64,000 nucleotides of DNA, taken from the NCBI GenBank assembly GCA_050486225.1, contig JBJHCV010000001.1, positions 248,001 through 312,000 of the forward strand, read 5' to 3'. This DNA comes from JBBDIX01 sp050486225. GTDB lineage: Bacteria > Actinomycetota > Nitriliruptoria > Nitriliruptorales > Nitriliruptoraceae. The number at the start of each line of letters is the position of its first letter. Positions within the stretch are counted from its first letter, which is position 1. Below are positions 1-7,518 of the stretch, piece by piece. The notes under the pieces are model-generated. The model saw only the letters and a list, made by a program, of their open reading frames with translations. It was not told the origin of the DNA and did no database searches. The translations under genes and the position numbers were made by a program.

Positions 1-347
1 CGCCCCTGCCACAGCGACCAGCCGAGACCCGGCGCCGCCGACGCGCACACGGGGATCTCCGCGTCGATCACACGACGCGCCAGCGGCCGGTCGTGGAGCA
101 GTTCGAGCGGGTGGGCCAGGTGGACGATGGGCACGGTCGCCTCCAGCCCGAGGTCGGAGCGGGCCTGCCGCAGGCGCAGCACCGCGACCGTCGCCCAGGG
201 GCACGCGACGTCGGAGAACAGCACGATCGCACCTTCTGCACCCTGCAGGGGCTCCGGCGGGTCGTGGTCGTGCGAGGAGCGGTCGCGGTTCCGGCCGTGC
301 GTGACGACCGCCCGGTCGTCGACGGGCCGGGGCGTCGGTCGGGTCAT
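1..347 (-). CDS. DsbA-family (thioredoxin-fold) protein, C-terminus outside window
   Basis: About 115 residues of a protein that runs off the left edge of the window. After a charged, low-complexity lead of about 35 residues it reads IVLFSDVACPWATVAVLRL, the first strand and active-site turn of the DsbA/2-hydroxychromene isomerase/FrnE-like fold. The usual CPxC is CPWA here, so only one active-site cysteine is present, which fits the isomerase-like branch better than a dithiol oxidase. ATG at 347 lies 13 bases past the stop of the upstream MDMPI-family gene, so the two are probably co-transcribed. Family assignment is moderate because only the N-terminal third is visible; substrate unknown. 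Confidence 0.7.
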   Translation of the reverse strand, partial: MTRPTPRPVDDRAVVTHGRNRDRSSHDHDPPEPLQGAEGAIVLFSDVACPWATVAVLRLRQARSDLGLEATVPIVHLAHPLELLHDRPLARRVIDAEIPVCASAAPGLGWSLWQG

Positions 348-360
348 CGACCGATGCCGG

Positions 361-1134
361 TCAGAAGTTGACGCGGGTGGCGAGCAGTCCCGTCCCGGGG
401 GCACGGCCGGAGAGGATCCGGCAGAACTCGACCGCGTCGAGTCGGATCTGTTCACCGCCGTGACCACGCCGCCACCTCCCGCCGGCGGGTCCGGTCAGTT
501 CGAGGGTGAACGGCTGGCCGTGCAGTTCGGCCCACTCGTCGACGACGTCGGCGACGATCCTGCCGTCGTGCTCCGCGGTCAGTTCGAGCGGACGGTCGAC
601 GGCCCGGGCGATGTCGACGCGGTGCAGCCACGTGTCACGGGTGAGGATCCGGTCGTAGAGGTACCCGAGCGGCTGGGTGCCGAGCGGTGACCCGAACGGA
701 ACGCGCAACGCCCGCAGCGGGCGCGGCAGGCGGTGTCGAGCGCGCACCGCCTTCGGTGCGACCTCGGCCAGTTCCGCCAGCAGCTGGTCCGGGGTGCGAT
801 CGGTCCGCGCTGCGACCTGCACGGCGTTCATGCCGTCGACGACGTCCGCGTCCGGCAGCAGACGACGTGCGCGTCGCGCCTGTCGCACGAACTCCCGCAC
901 ACTCGCGGACCACTGGGCGCCGCCGGCCAGGTGCGCGGTCAGAGCCCGCACGTCCCAGCCGTCACAGTCGGTCGGCGATGACCACTGCGCCTGGTCGAGA
1001 CCCCGCAGCAGCGAGAGCAGCCGTCGGTACTCCTCGTCCGCTGCGCGCGTCCAGTCGGCGTGCGCGAGCGACGCGGCACCCGTCGCGCGGTCCGCCATCG
1101 AGGTGTCGGGTTCGGAGTCTCGTGAGCGTGACAT
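361..1134 (-). CDS. Maleylpyruvate isomerase-family (MDMPI/DinB-like) protein
   Basis: 257 residues. Shows the pattern of the actinobacterial mycothiol-dependent maleylpyruvate isomerase N-domain family: an early Trp-rich helix, CDGWDVRALTAHLAGG around residues 57-72 with the metal-binding-type His, RDTWLHRVDIAR near 170 with the second His, and a C-terminal EFCRILSGR motif typical of TIGR03083-type members. The family is a four-helix DinB-like fold, usually metal- and thiol-dependent; most members have no known substrate. It is divergent from the TetR gene at 1296, with palindromic operator-like sites between them, so it is a likely target of that regulator. Start ATG 1134 has no strong Shine-Dalgarno; ATG for MADRATG, 12 codons in, is an alternative. 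Confidence 0.8.
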   Translation of the reverse strand: MSRSRDSEPDTSMADRATGAASLAHADWTRAADEEYRRLLSLLRGLDQAQWSSPTDCDGWDVRALTAHLAGGAQWSASVREFVRQARRARRLLPDADVVDGMNAVQVAARTDRTPDQLLAELAEVAPKAVRARHRLPRPLRALRVPFGSPLGTQPLGYLYDRILTRDTWLHRVDIARAVDRPLELTAEHDGRIVADVVDEWAELHGQPFTLELTGPAGGRWRRGHGGEQIRLDAVEFCRILSGRAPGTGLLATRVNF

Positions 1135-1205
1135 GGCACCACCCGTCCGTGCGTCGGGGTCGCGTCACGGCCCCACCAGCCGCACGCTGACCATCGTTCG
1201 GTTTA

Positions 1206-1220
1206 CCTAACAATATTAGG
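1206..1220. promoter_or_regulatory. TetR-type palindromic operator 1
   Basis: CCTAACAATATTAGG lies in the 161-base divergent gap between the MDMPI-family gene and the TetR gene. The outer arms CCTAA/TTAGG are exact inverted repeats, and the AT-rich core stands out in GC-rich DNA. Its reverse strand ends ATTGTTAGG, which recurs at 1255-1268. A site in a shared divergent promoter is the classic arrangement for TetR autoregulation; binding is inferred. Confidence 0.65.
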
Positions 1221-1254
1221 TTACGCACTGGCGGGGTCGCCGTCAAGCAGTCGC

Positions 1255-1268
1255 CGAACATTGTTAGG
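1255..1268. promoter_or_regulatory. TetR-type operator half-match 2
   Basis: CGAACATTGTTAGG, 27 bases before the TetR start codon, repeats the ATTGTTAGG half of the first operator and is itself roughly palindromic (AACA/TGTT). It is probably a second binding site of the adjacent TetR protein. Confidence 0.5.
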
Positions 1269-1295
1269 CTGCGTGCTCGACCGCAGGAGCACGCC

Positions 1296-1868
1296 ATGTC
1301 CGAACGCCGCAGTCTCCGGCACCAGGCCACCCGACAGGAGATCGTCGCCGCGGCGTGGCGACTGGCGGAGGACCGCGGACTCACCGGCTGGACGATGCGC
1401 GAGATCGCCGAGGAGGTCGGCATGCGCGCACCGTCGCTGTACGAGTACTTCGCGAGCAAGAACGCCATCCACGACGCGATGTTCGCCGACGGTTACCGGC
1501 AGTTGCTCGACGAGTTCGACGCGGAGCCGGTCACCGGTGACCCTGCAGAGGTGCTGCGACGCGCCGCCCGCCGGTTCCTCGACTTCTACGTGGCCTCACC
1601 GGCTCGACACCAGCTGCTGTTCCAGCGGGTCGTGCCGGGGTTCACACCGTCGGCCGAGTCCTACCGGCTCGCCGAGCAGGCACTCGAGCGACTGCGCGCG
1701 GTGCTGACCGACATCGGCATCGACCGACCGGAGTCCGCGGACCTGTGGACGGCGCTGGTCACCGGACTTGCCTCGCAGCAGGCCACCAACGATCCCGACG
1801 GCGACCGCTGGGGCCGGCTGGTCGACCACGCCGTCGACATGTTCCTGGCGAGTGAACGGCCGCGATGA
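1296..1868 (+). CDS. TetR/AcrR-family transcriptional regulator
   Basis: 190 residues. N-terminal helix-turn-helix domain at about residues 10-58: RQEIVAAAWRLAEDRGLTGW, then MREIAEEVGMRAPSLYEYF and ASKNAIHDAMF, the canonical TetR order. The C-terminal helical ligand domain begins with a predicted FLDFYVASPARHQLLF segment and has the TetR_C_13/33-like layout; the ligand cannot be read. ATG 1296 follows a GCAGGAGCACGCC Shine-Dalgarno. It lies divergently from the MDMPI-family gene with two TTGTTAGG-type sites between them, so it probably represses itself and that gene. Confidence 0.88.
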   Translation: MSERRSLRHQATRQEIVAAAWRLAEDRGLTGWTMREIAEEVGMRAPSLYEYFASKNAIHDAMFADGYRQLLDEFDAEPVTGDPAEVLRRAARRFLDFYVASPARHQLLFQRVVPGFTPSAESYRLAEQALERLRAVLTDIGIDRPESADLWTALVTGLASQQATNDPDGDRWGRLVDHAVDMFLASERPR

Positions 1869-1996
1869 CCCACCCGTTCGCACGGGCCGGATTCCCGAGG
1901 CCTCGACCCGGGGTGCCGGTCTACGATGCGGCCCGTCGCCCTGCGACACGGTGAGGTGGTCGCAGCGCGTGTCCGACCGACGAACGAGGTGCGATC

Positions 1997-3364
1997 GTGT
2001 CCGACACCCCGACCCGTGTCCTGCTCGACGAGGACGAGATCCCGACCCACTGGTACAACCTGATCGCGGACCTGCCGTCCCCACCTCCTCCCCCGCTGCA
2101 CCCCGGCACCCACGAGCCCATCGGCCCCGACGACCTCGCACCGCTGTTCCCCATGGCGCTCATCGCGCAGGAGGTCACCGGCGAGCGCTACGTGGAGATC
2201 CCCGAGGCCGTCCGTGACGTCTACCGCCTGTGGCGGCCCTCTCCGCTGGTGCGCGCACGTCGGCTCGAACGGCTGCTCGACACCCCCGCGCAGATCTGGT
2301 TCAAGTACGAGGGGGTCTCGCCCGCCGGTTCGCACAAGCCCAACACCGCCGTCCCACAGGCCTACTACAACGCCCAGGAGGGTGTGCGCCGCCTGACCAC
2401 CGAGACCGGGGCGGGCCAGTGGGGTTCGGCGCTCGCGTTCGCGACCGCACAGTTCGGACTCGAGTGTGAGGTCTGGCAGGTCGCCGCGTCGTTCCGTCAG
2501 AAGCCCTACCGCGCGTCGATGATGCGCACGTGGGGCGCGACGGTCCACTCGTCCCCGTCGACCGAGACCGCCGCCGGCCGGGCCGTCCTCGAACAGGACC
2601 CCGACTCCCCGGGCTCGCTCGGGATCGCGATCTCCGAGGCCGTCGAGGCGGCGCTCGCCGACGACTCGACGCGCTACGCGCTCGGCAGCGTGCTCAACCA
2701 CGTCCTGCTCCACCAGACCGTGATCGGCGAGGAGGCACTCCTCCAGATGCAGAAGGCCGGTGTCACCCCGGACCTGATCGTCGGGTGCACCGGAGGCGGG
2801 TCGAACTTCGCCGGGCTGACGTTCCCGTTCCTCCGGGAGAGGCTCGCCGGGAAGATGTCGCCACGCGTGCTCGCGGTGGAGCCGTCGTCGTGTCCGTCGC
2901 TCACGAAGGGCGAGTACCGCTACGACTTCGGCGACCTCGCCGGAATGACCCCGCTGGTCAAGATGCACACGCTCGGACACGACTTCATCCCCGACCCGAT
3001 CCACGCCGGCGGTCTGCGCTACCACGGCATGGCCCCACTCATCAGCCACATCCACGAACTGGGGCTGATCGAGGCGGAGGCGATCCCGCAGACCGAGTGC
3101 TTCGACGCGGCACTCCGGTTCGCCCGCACCGAGGGCATCATCCCGGCGCCGGAACCGACCCACGCGATCGCTGCCGCGATCCGCGAGGCGGAGGTCTGCC
3201 GCGAGTCCGGTGAGGAGAAGGTGATCCTCACCGCGGTCTGCGGCCATGGCCACTTCGACATGGCCGCGTACGACGCCTACCTCGACGGCGAACTGGTCGA
3301 CCACGAACTCGACGCGGTGAGGATCGCCGAGGCGATGAAGCGAGTCCCGACCGTCGCCGAGTGA
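1997..3364 (+). CDS. trpB: TrpB-like PLP enzyme (tryptophan synthase beta, TrpB2 class)
   Basis: 455 residues, the length of TrpB2 rather than TrpB1 (about 400). The PLP lysine is Lys114 in PAGSHKPNTA, followed by the EGVRRLTTETGAGQWGSALA loop (Glu and GAGQWG) and the phosphate-binding GCTGGGSNFAG. It has the long N-terminal extension (TDLPSPPPPPLHPGT-like, Pro-rich) of TrpB2 proteins. The family condenses indole with serine, independently of or with an alternative TrpA. No trpA or other trp gene is nearby, which fits the indole-salvage role proposed for TrpB2. Start GTG 1997 has a GAGG about 8 bases upstream. It converges on the SRPBCC gene with a 25-base gap. Confidence 0.92.
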   Translation: MSDTPTRVLLDEDEIPTHWYNLIADLPSPPPPPLHPGTHEPIGPDDLAPLFPMALIAQEVTGERYVEIPEAVRDVYRLWRPSPLVRARRLERLLDTPAQIWFKYEGVSPAGSHKPNTAVPQAYYNAQEGVRRLTTETGAGQWGSALAFATAQFGLECEVWQVAASFRQKPYRASMMRTWGATVHSSPSTETAAGRAVLEQDPDSPGSLGIAISEAVEAALADDSTRYALGSVLNHVLLHQTVIGEEALLQMQKAGVTPDLIVGCTGGGSNFAGLTFPFLRERLAGKMSPRVLAVEPSSCPSLTKGEYRYDFGDLAGMTPLVKMHTLGHDFIPDPIHAGGLRYHGMAPLISHIHELGLIEAEAIPQTECFDAALRFARTEGIIPAPEPTHAIAAAIREAEVCRESGEEKVILTAVCGHGHFDMAAYDAYLDGELVDHELDAVRIAEAMKRVPTVAE

Positions 3365-3389
3365 GCGACCGGCGTGGACCCGCCGCGAT

Positions 3390-3872
3390 TCAGACGTGGC
3401 CCTCGGCGAGCATCACGTCCAGTTTCGCGTAGCCGTCGTCGACGCCGACCTCCATGCCGCTGCGCAGCCACGCGTCGCGGCCGTCGAACGAGTCGACGAG
3501 CGACTGGGTGCGCAGGCGCGTCCGACCATCGCCGAGGTCCTCGAACGTCAGGGTCTCGAGCGCGACCCCTTCCGGGTCCCCCTCCCAGGTGAACGTCTGC
3601 ACGATCCGCGTGTCGCTGACCTCGTGGAAGCACCCGCGGAACCCGAACTCCTCACCGTCGAGCACGCTGACGAATCGCCAGCTCCCGCCGGTTCGTGCGT
3701 CCCAGTGGTCGACCCGGGTCGAGGTGCTGTTCGGACCGGCCCACCGCGCGAACAGTTCCGGGTCGGTGTGCGCCCGCAGCAGCTGCGCCGGCGGGGCCGC
3801 GAAGTCGCGGGTGATGCGGATGATCGGGACGTCGGGATCGGCCTCGATGTGCGCCCGTTCGTAGGTCGTCAT
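3390..3872 (-). CDS. SRPBCC (AHSA1/START-like) domain protein
   Basis: 160 residues from ATG 3872. The sequence follows the activator-of-Hsp90 homology/START-like fold: IRITRDFAAPPAQLLRAHTDPELFARWAGP at about 17-46, then RTGGSWRFV and GCFHEVSDTRIVQTFTWEG, with the helix AWLRSGMEVGVDDGYAKLDVML at the C-terminus. The fold binds hydrophobic ligands; role unknown. The ATG overlaps the stop of the upstream ArsR gene (ATGA), a pairing very common in actinobacteria, where the ArsR member usually controls the SRPBCC gene. A longer reading back to 3971 is an overlapping-frame extension and was not used. Confidence 0.88.
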   Translation of the reverse strand: MTTYERAHIEADPDVPIIRITRDFAAPPAQLLRAHTDPELFARWAGPNSTSTRVDHWDARTGGSWRFVSVLDGEEFGFRGCFHEVSDTRIVQTFTWEGDPEGVALETLTFEDLGDGRTRLRTQSLVDSFDGRDAWLRSGMEVGVDDGYAKLDVMLAEGHV

Positions 3873-4213
3873 GAGGCTGCACCCTCCACTCGCTGCTCCG
3901 TCGGGTCTGCCAGCAGGGCGTCGAGGCGCTGGTAGCGCTCCTCGACGTTGCGCCGGTACCGCTCGATCCATCCGTCCATCAGGTCGAACACCTCGGCCTC
4001 GAGGTGCACCGGGCGACGCTGGGCGTCGCGTCCTCGCGAGACCACGCCGGCGTCCTCGAGGACCTTCAGGTGCTTCGACACGGCCTGCAGGCTCATGGCG
4101 TACGGTCGGGCGAGCTCACCGACGCTCGCGTCCCCCCCCGTGAGCCGGGCGACGATGTCCCGGCGAGTGGGATCCGCGAGCGCGGAGAACACCCGAGAAA
4201 GACGGTCCGCCAC
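3869..4213 (-). CDS. ArsR-family winged-helix regulator
   Basis: 114 residues from GTG 4213, chosen because GAGGAG sits 7-8 bases upstream and the start lies just inside the operator-bearing leader. Residues 1-85 form an ArsR winged helix: LSRVFSALADPTRRDIVARL, then VGELARPYAMSLQAVSKHLKVL and AGVVSRGRDAQRRPVHLE. No Cys metal site is visible, so this is the SRPBCC-linked ArsR type rather than a metal sensor. The C-terminal helix WIERYRRNVEERYQRLDALL is probably the dimer helix. Two perfect TCAACC-N4-GGTTGA palindromes upstream suggest autoregulation of the two-gene operon. Confidence 0.88.
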   Translation of the reverse strand: MADRLSRVFSALADPTRRDIVARLTGGDASVGELARPYAMSLQAVSKHLKVLEDAGVVSRGRDAQRRPVHLEAEVFDLMDGWIERYRRNVEERYQRLDALLADPTEQRVEGAAS

Positions 4214-4224
4214 GCTCTCGCTCC

Positions 4225-4240
4225 TCAACCTTCTGGTTGA
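4225..4240. promoter_or_regulatory. Palindromic operator, ArsR leader (proximal)
   Basis: TCAACC-TTCT-GGTTGA, a perfect 6+6 inverted repeat that ends immediately before the ribosome-binding GGAG of the ArsR gene. The same arms recur at 4271-4286. Binding by the ArsR product is inferred from position. Confidence 0.7.
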
Positions 4241-4270
4241 ACATCCACCGTAGCGAGGGATCGCCACTTG

Positions 4271-4286
4271 TCAACCAATCGGTTGA
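4271..4286. promoter_or_regulatory. Palindromic operator, ArsR leader (distal)
   Basis: TCAACC-AATC-GGTTGA, identical arms to the proximal site with a different 4-base spacer; the two centres are 46 bases apart. Conserved arms with a variable spacer argue for a protein-binding site rather than chance. Confidence 0.7.
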
Positions 4287-4378
4287 TCAGGCGGCGCGCC
4301 CTGCGGTTCCGCGCGCGTCCAGACGTGGTTCGGTGACATCCGGTGCGGCCCGGGCATCACGGGATCACGGACGTGGGG

Positions 4379-4630
4379 TCACGAGTCGCCGGCGACCCGA
4401 CGGCGGTGCTGGTCGGTGATCCGAGGGAACGGTTCGAGCGAGAAGATCACCTCGACCGGAACACCGAAGAACTCGGCGATGCGCAGCGCCAGTTCGAGGC
4501 TCGGGTTGTACTCGCCCCGTTCGAGGTAGCCCACGGTCTGGTAGTGCACGCCGAGTGCGTCCGCCAGCTGGCGGCGCGTGACGTCCTGCTCGGCGCGCAG
4601 CAGGGCGATCCGGTTGTGCACACCCGTCAT
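4379..4630 (-). CDS. Small XRE-family helix-turn-helix regulator
   Basis: 83 residues, essentially one HTH_3 domain: MTGVHNRIALLRAEQDVTRR then QLADALGVHYQTVGYLERGE and SLELALRIAEFFGVPVEVIF. This is the compact YozG/HipB-like regulator class. ATG 4630 was chosen over the GTG seven codons upstream because GGGGGAGGG sits at correct spacing. It is 51 bases downstream of the ABC-2 permease gene on the same strand, so it probably forms the third gene of that exporter operon and may regulate it. Confidence 0.85.
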   Translation of the reverse strand: MTGVHNRIALLRAEQDVTRRQLADALGVHYQTVGYLERGEYNPSLELALRIAEFFGVPVEVIFSLEPFPRITDQHRRRVAGDS

Positions 4631-4681
4631 CGGGCCCTCCCCCGCGGCCACGAGCGGTTCACGTGGACGATCCCAGACGCG

Positions 4682-5536
4682 TCACCGGACCCACTGCGTG
4701 GCCTGTTCACGCGCGGCCTGCACGGCAGCGCCGGACTGGCGGCGCGCCATGCGTCGCAGCACTGGTGGGCACAGCGCCGTGCCGACGACTGCCCAGGCGG
4801 CGAGCACCGCGACGGTCGTGCCGGTGCGCCACGACTGACCGATCTCCATCACCAGTGCGGCGTCGGGCAGGAACGCCGAGCGCATCCCGAGCCCGATCCA
4901 GTACAGGGGGAAGACCTGCGCGACAGGCTGGACCCATCCCCACAGCGCCTGAACCGGGAAGAAGATCCCGGAGATGCTCACGAGCACCATGATCGGCAGC
5001 ATCCCCCAGCTGCCGACCTTCTGCGTGCTCGGCACGAGCGCACCGATCACCATGCCGATGGGCAGCATCGCTGCCAGCCCGAGCAGCAGCACCCAGGTCA
5101 TGGTGAGCCAACCAGTCGCGCCGCGCTGCATGAGGCCGTCGAACAGCAGGAAGCCGGGCACCAGGATCACGAGGAGCATCGGGACCAGACCGGCGGAGTG
5201 GAGGAACAGCTGACTGGTGACGTACCCGCCGATGCCGTGCGGCATGGCCTTGTAGCGCAGCAGCGTGCCGTCCTCTCGGTCCATGGCCAGCTGGTAGGCC
5301 GGTCCGATCACGACCGCGAAGGCGAGCAGACCACCGAGGATCGACGGCATCGACACCTGCGGGATGGTCATCCCGATCTCCTCGACGACGGTGTTGCGCC
5401 GGATGAACAGGTAGCCGAGCACCCCGATCGCCATGAACAGGTAGAAGCCCTGGTCCTGCGGGCTCCTCAGGCTCTGGACGAACTCGGTCCAGCCGCGGTG
5501 CAGACCGATGCGTGTCGCGTGCAGCCTCGCGTTCAT
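4682..5536 (-). CDS. ABC-2 type transporter permease
   Basis: 284 residues with about six hydrophobic segments: GFYLFMAIGVLGYLFI near 30, GLLAFAVVIGPAYQLAM near 68, VPMLLVILVPGFLLF near 118, WVLLLGLAAMLPIGMVIGAL near 145, MLPIMVLVSISGIFFPV near 180, and a last one at AVLAAWAVVGTAL. The FFPVQALWGWVQPVAQVFPL stretch is typical of ABC2_membrane family loops. Substrate unknown; drug or natural-product export is the usual annotation. The start overlaps the stop of the ATPase gene (ATGA), so subunits are translated together. Confidence 0.88.
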   Translation of the reverse strand: MNARLHATRIGLHRGWTEFVQSLRSPQDQGFYLFMAIGVLGYLFIRRNTVVEEIGMTIPQVSMPSILGGLLAFAVVIGPAYQLAMDREDGTLLRYKAMPHGIGGYVTSQLFLHSAGLVPMLLVILVPGFLLFDGLMQRGATGWLTMTWVLLLGLAAMLPIGMVIGALVPSTQKVGSWGMLPIMVLVSISGIFFPVQALWGWVQPVAQVFPLYWIGLGMRSAFLPDAALVMEIGQSWRTGTTVAVLAAWAVVGTALCPPVLRRMARRQSGAAVQAAREQATQWVR

Positions 5537-6495
5537 GCTCCCACCTCCTCGGTGTCGGCGGTCGCACGCTGGAACGTGGACAGCGCGTCGTCTGCGTGGC
5601 CCGACTCGTGCTGCTGCACCATCGTCAGGTACGTGTCCTCGAGGCTGGTGTGGCGCACCTCGAGGTCGTCGACGTCGTCGTGCTGGTCGAGCAGCCCGCG
5701 CACGAACACGACCGGTTCGTCGGCCGCGTGGACGAACGTCTCACCGTTGCGTCGCCAGCGCACCTGGGTCCGGCCCTCGACCTGACGCGCGAGCTCGTCC
5801 GCGGTCCCGTCGGCGACGATGTGCCCCGCAGCCAGGATGAGGATCCGGTCGGCGAGCTTCTCGGCCTCCGCGAGGTCGTGGGTCGTCAGCAGGATCGTGG
5901 TCGCCTCGAAGTCCGAGAGACGGTGCACCAGGTCGTGGAACTCGCGCCGTGCGTGCGGGTCGAACCCGGTGGTCGGTTCGTCGAGGAACAGCAGCTCCGG
6001 GCGTCCGATGATCCCGATCGCGACGTCCAGACGCCGACGCTGCCCACCCGACAGCGTCACGATCTTCTGGTCGGCCTGCTCGACCAGCCCGACCAGCGTG
6101 ATCAGCTCGTCGACGTCGCGGGGGCGAGGCGTGTCCGGGGTGGAGAACGGCAGGTAGTAGCGGCCGAGGTGCGTCAGCAGTCGACGAGGCGTCCACCGAG
6201 GATGGTCACGCCACGACTGCAGCACCACTCCGCTGCGCGCCCGCCACGACTCGTCACCGGCCGACGGGTCCGCGCCCAGCACGGCGACCTGTCCGTCCGA
6301 CGGCATGCGGAAGCCCTCGAGGATCTCGATCGTGGTGGTCTTGCCGGCACCGTTGGGACCGAGCAGGGCGACCACCTCACCCCGGGCCACGTCGAAGTCG
6401 ACCCCGGTGAGCACGTCGTTGTCCCCGTAGCGCATCCGCAGTCCGCGCACCGACACCGGCACCTCGCCGGACGAACCTGATCCCACGACACCCAC
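5533..6495 (-). CDS. ABC transporter ATP-binding protein
   Basis: 320 residues. Walker A GPNGAGKTTT near 46, signature LSGGQRRRLDVA near 150, Walker B LLFLDEPTTGFDP near 170, and the H-loop TTHDLAEAEKLADRI, in correct order. A C-terminal domain of about 100 residues follows, as in DrrA/CcmA-like exporters. Start GTG 6495 has AGGAG about 9 bases upstream. First gene of a three-gene operon (ATPase, permease, XRE). A perfect 11+11 bp inverted repeat 36 bases upstream of the start is the likely control site. Confidence 0.93.
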   Translation of the reverse strand: MGVVGSGSSGEVPVSVRGLRMRYGDNDVLTGVDFDVARGEVVALLGPNGAGKTTTIEILEGFRMPSDGQVAVLGADPSAGDESWRARSGVVLQSWRDHPRWTPRRLLTHLGRYYLPFSTPDTPRPRDVDELITLVGLVEQADQKIVTLSGGQRRRLDVAIGIIGRPELLFLDEPTTGFDPHARREFHDLVHRLSDFEATTILLTTHDLAEAEKLADRILILAAGHIVADGTADELARQVEGRTQVRWRRNGETFVHAADEPVVFVRGLLDQHDDVDDLEVRHTSLEDTYLTMVQQHESGHADDALSTFQRATADTEEVGA

Positions 6496-6530
6496 ACTGG
6501 CTCCTGACGTGTCTCACCGACCACGAGAAT

Positions 6531-6562
6531 AGTAGACCTGCTATGTCTGCTGCAGGTCTACT
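6531..6562. promoter_or_regulatory. Perfect 11+11 bp inverted repeat upstream of ABC exporter operon
   Basis: Arms AGTAGACCTGC (6531-6541) and GCAGGTCTACT (6552-6562) are exact reverse complements around a 10-base spacer. It sits in the promoter position of the exporter operon (start codon at 6495). Dimeric repressor binding is inferred; candidates are the XRE protein encoded in the same operon or an unlinked regulator. Confidence 0.65.
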
Positions 6563-6654
6563 CGCTCCTGTCGGCGCACTGCCGTCCGGTTCGACGGGTT
6601 CCCTCGGCGTCGCCCCGTTCGTTGTCCCCCAACATCGGTGGACGGGCACGCCCG

Positions 6655-7299
6655 TCAGTCGTCGCTGGCGACACCTTGATCCGCGGTGCTCATGTCTCCC
6701 GTGGCGGGCGTCCCGTCGCCGAGCCCGTAGCGCAGCAACACGGTGCCTGCCGGACCAGCCGCCGGCGGTTCGAGCAGCGTGACGTTCGTGGGGACGGCGC
6801 CGCCGTCGAACACCTTCTTGCCCATACCGAGCACGATCGGGTGCACCCACAGGTCGAGCCGGTCGAACAGCCGCTCACGCAGGAGCGTCTGCACGAGGTT
6901 CAGACTTCCGACCACCTTCACGTGCTCATGACGCGCACGAACCTCACGAACCTCGCCGGGCAGGTCCGGGCCGAGCAGCGTGGATCCCGCCCACGACAGA
7001 TCTGGTCTGCCCCGGGAGGCCACGTACTTCGGAACACGGTTGAACAGGGTGGCGATCTCGTCGTCGTCGCCTCGCTCCTGGTGGGGCCAGTACGACGCGA
7101 AGATCTCGTACGTGCGCCGACCGAGGAGCAACGCGTCCGTGCCCTCGTACGCGGCCACGATCTGCGTCCCGGCGACCTCGTCCATCAGGGGCGCCTGCCA
7201 GCCGCCGAACGGGAATCCCACGGGATCCTCGTCAGGACCACCGGGAGACTGGCCCACCAGGTCGAGGGTCGCGAACAGTTCGATGTGGATCATGCCCAT
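6655..7299 (-). CDS. Dihydrofolate reductase-family (RibD C-terminal-like) protein
   Basis: 214 residues. Starts GMIHIELFATLDLVGQSPGG, the N-terminal strand of the RibD_C/DHFR-like fold, then DALLLGRRTYEIFASYWP near 55-72, VVGSLNLVQTLL near 130 and DRLDLWVHPIVLGMGKKVFD near 145, the four landmarks of the stand-alone YyaP/YwjB-like family. These bind a reduced nucleotide, but function is unknown for most. ATG 7299 has GGAG upstream; a second ATG two codons in is equally placed. Confidence 0.85.
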   Translation of the reverse strand: MGMIHIELFATLDLVGQSPGGPDEDPVGFPFGGWQAPLMDEVAGTQIVAAYEGTDALLLGRRTYEIFASYWPHQERGDDDEIATLFNRVPKYVASRGRPDLSWAGSTLLGPDLPGEVREVRARHEHVKVVGSLNLVQTLLRERLFDRLDLWVHPIVLGMGKKVFDGGAVPTNVTLLEPPAAGPAGTVLLRYGLGDGTPATGDMSTADQGVASDD

Positions 7300-7462
7300 G
7301 TGATGCTCCGATTCGTCGGTCGGAGGGGAGACGTGCCGACGCCAGGGGACTCATCGCCGCCGGCAGGTCGTGACCCGACCTGCTCGATGCACATCGGCGG
7401 GCTGGTCGCGGCCGTCGCCCCGACCGGGACACCGTCGCCACCCCGGCGCGAGCCAACGGGAT

Positions 7463-7491
7463 CGCCGCCGGCGGACCTGCGCCGCCGGCGG
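7463..7491. repeat. GC-rich palindromic direct repeat, possible terminator after abiEii
   Basis: CGCCGCCGGCGG occurs at 7463-7474 and again at 7480-7491. The unit is itself nearly self-complementary, so each copy, or the pair, can fold into a stable hairpin. It lies 28-56 bases past the abiEii stop on the transcribed strand, in an otherwise empty gap (7300-7518). No T-tract follows, so termination is only a possibility. Confidence 0.35.
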
Positions 7492-7518
7492 TCCGACCGA
7501 TGGTCCACCCCCGGCAGT

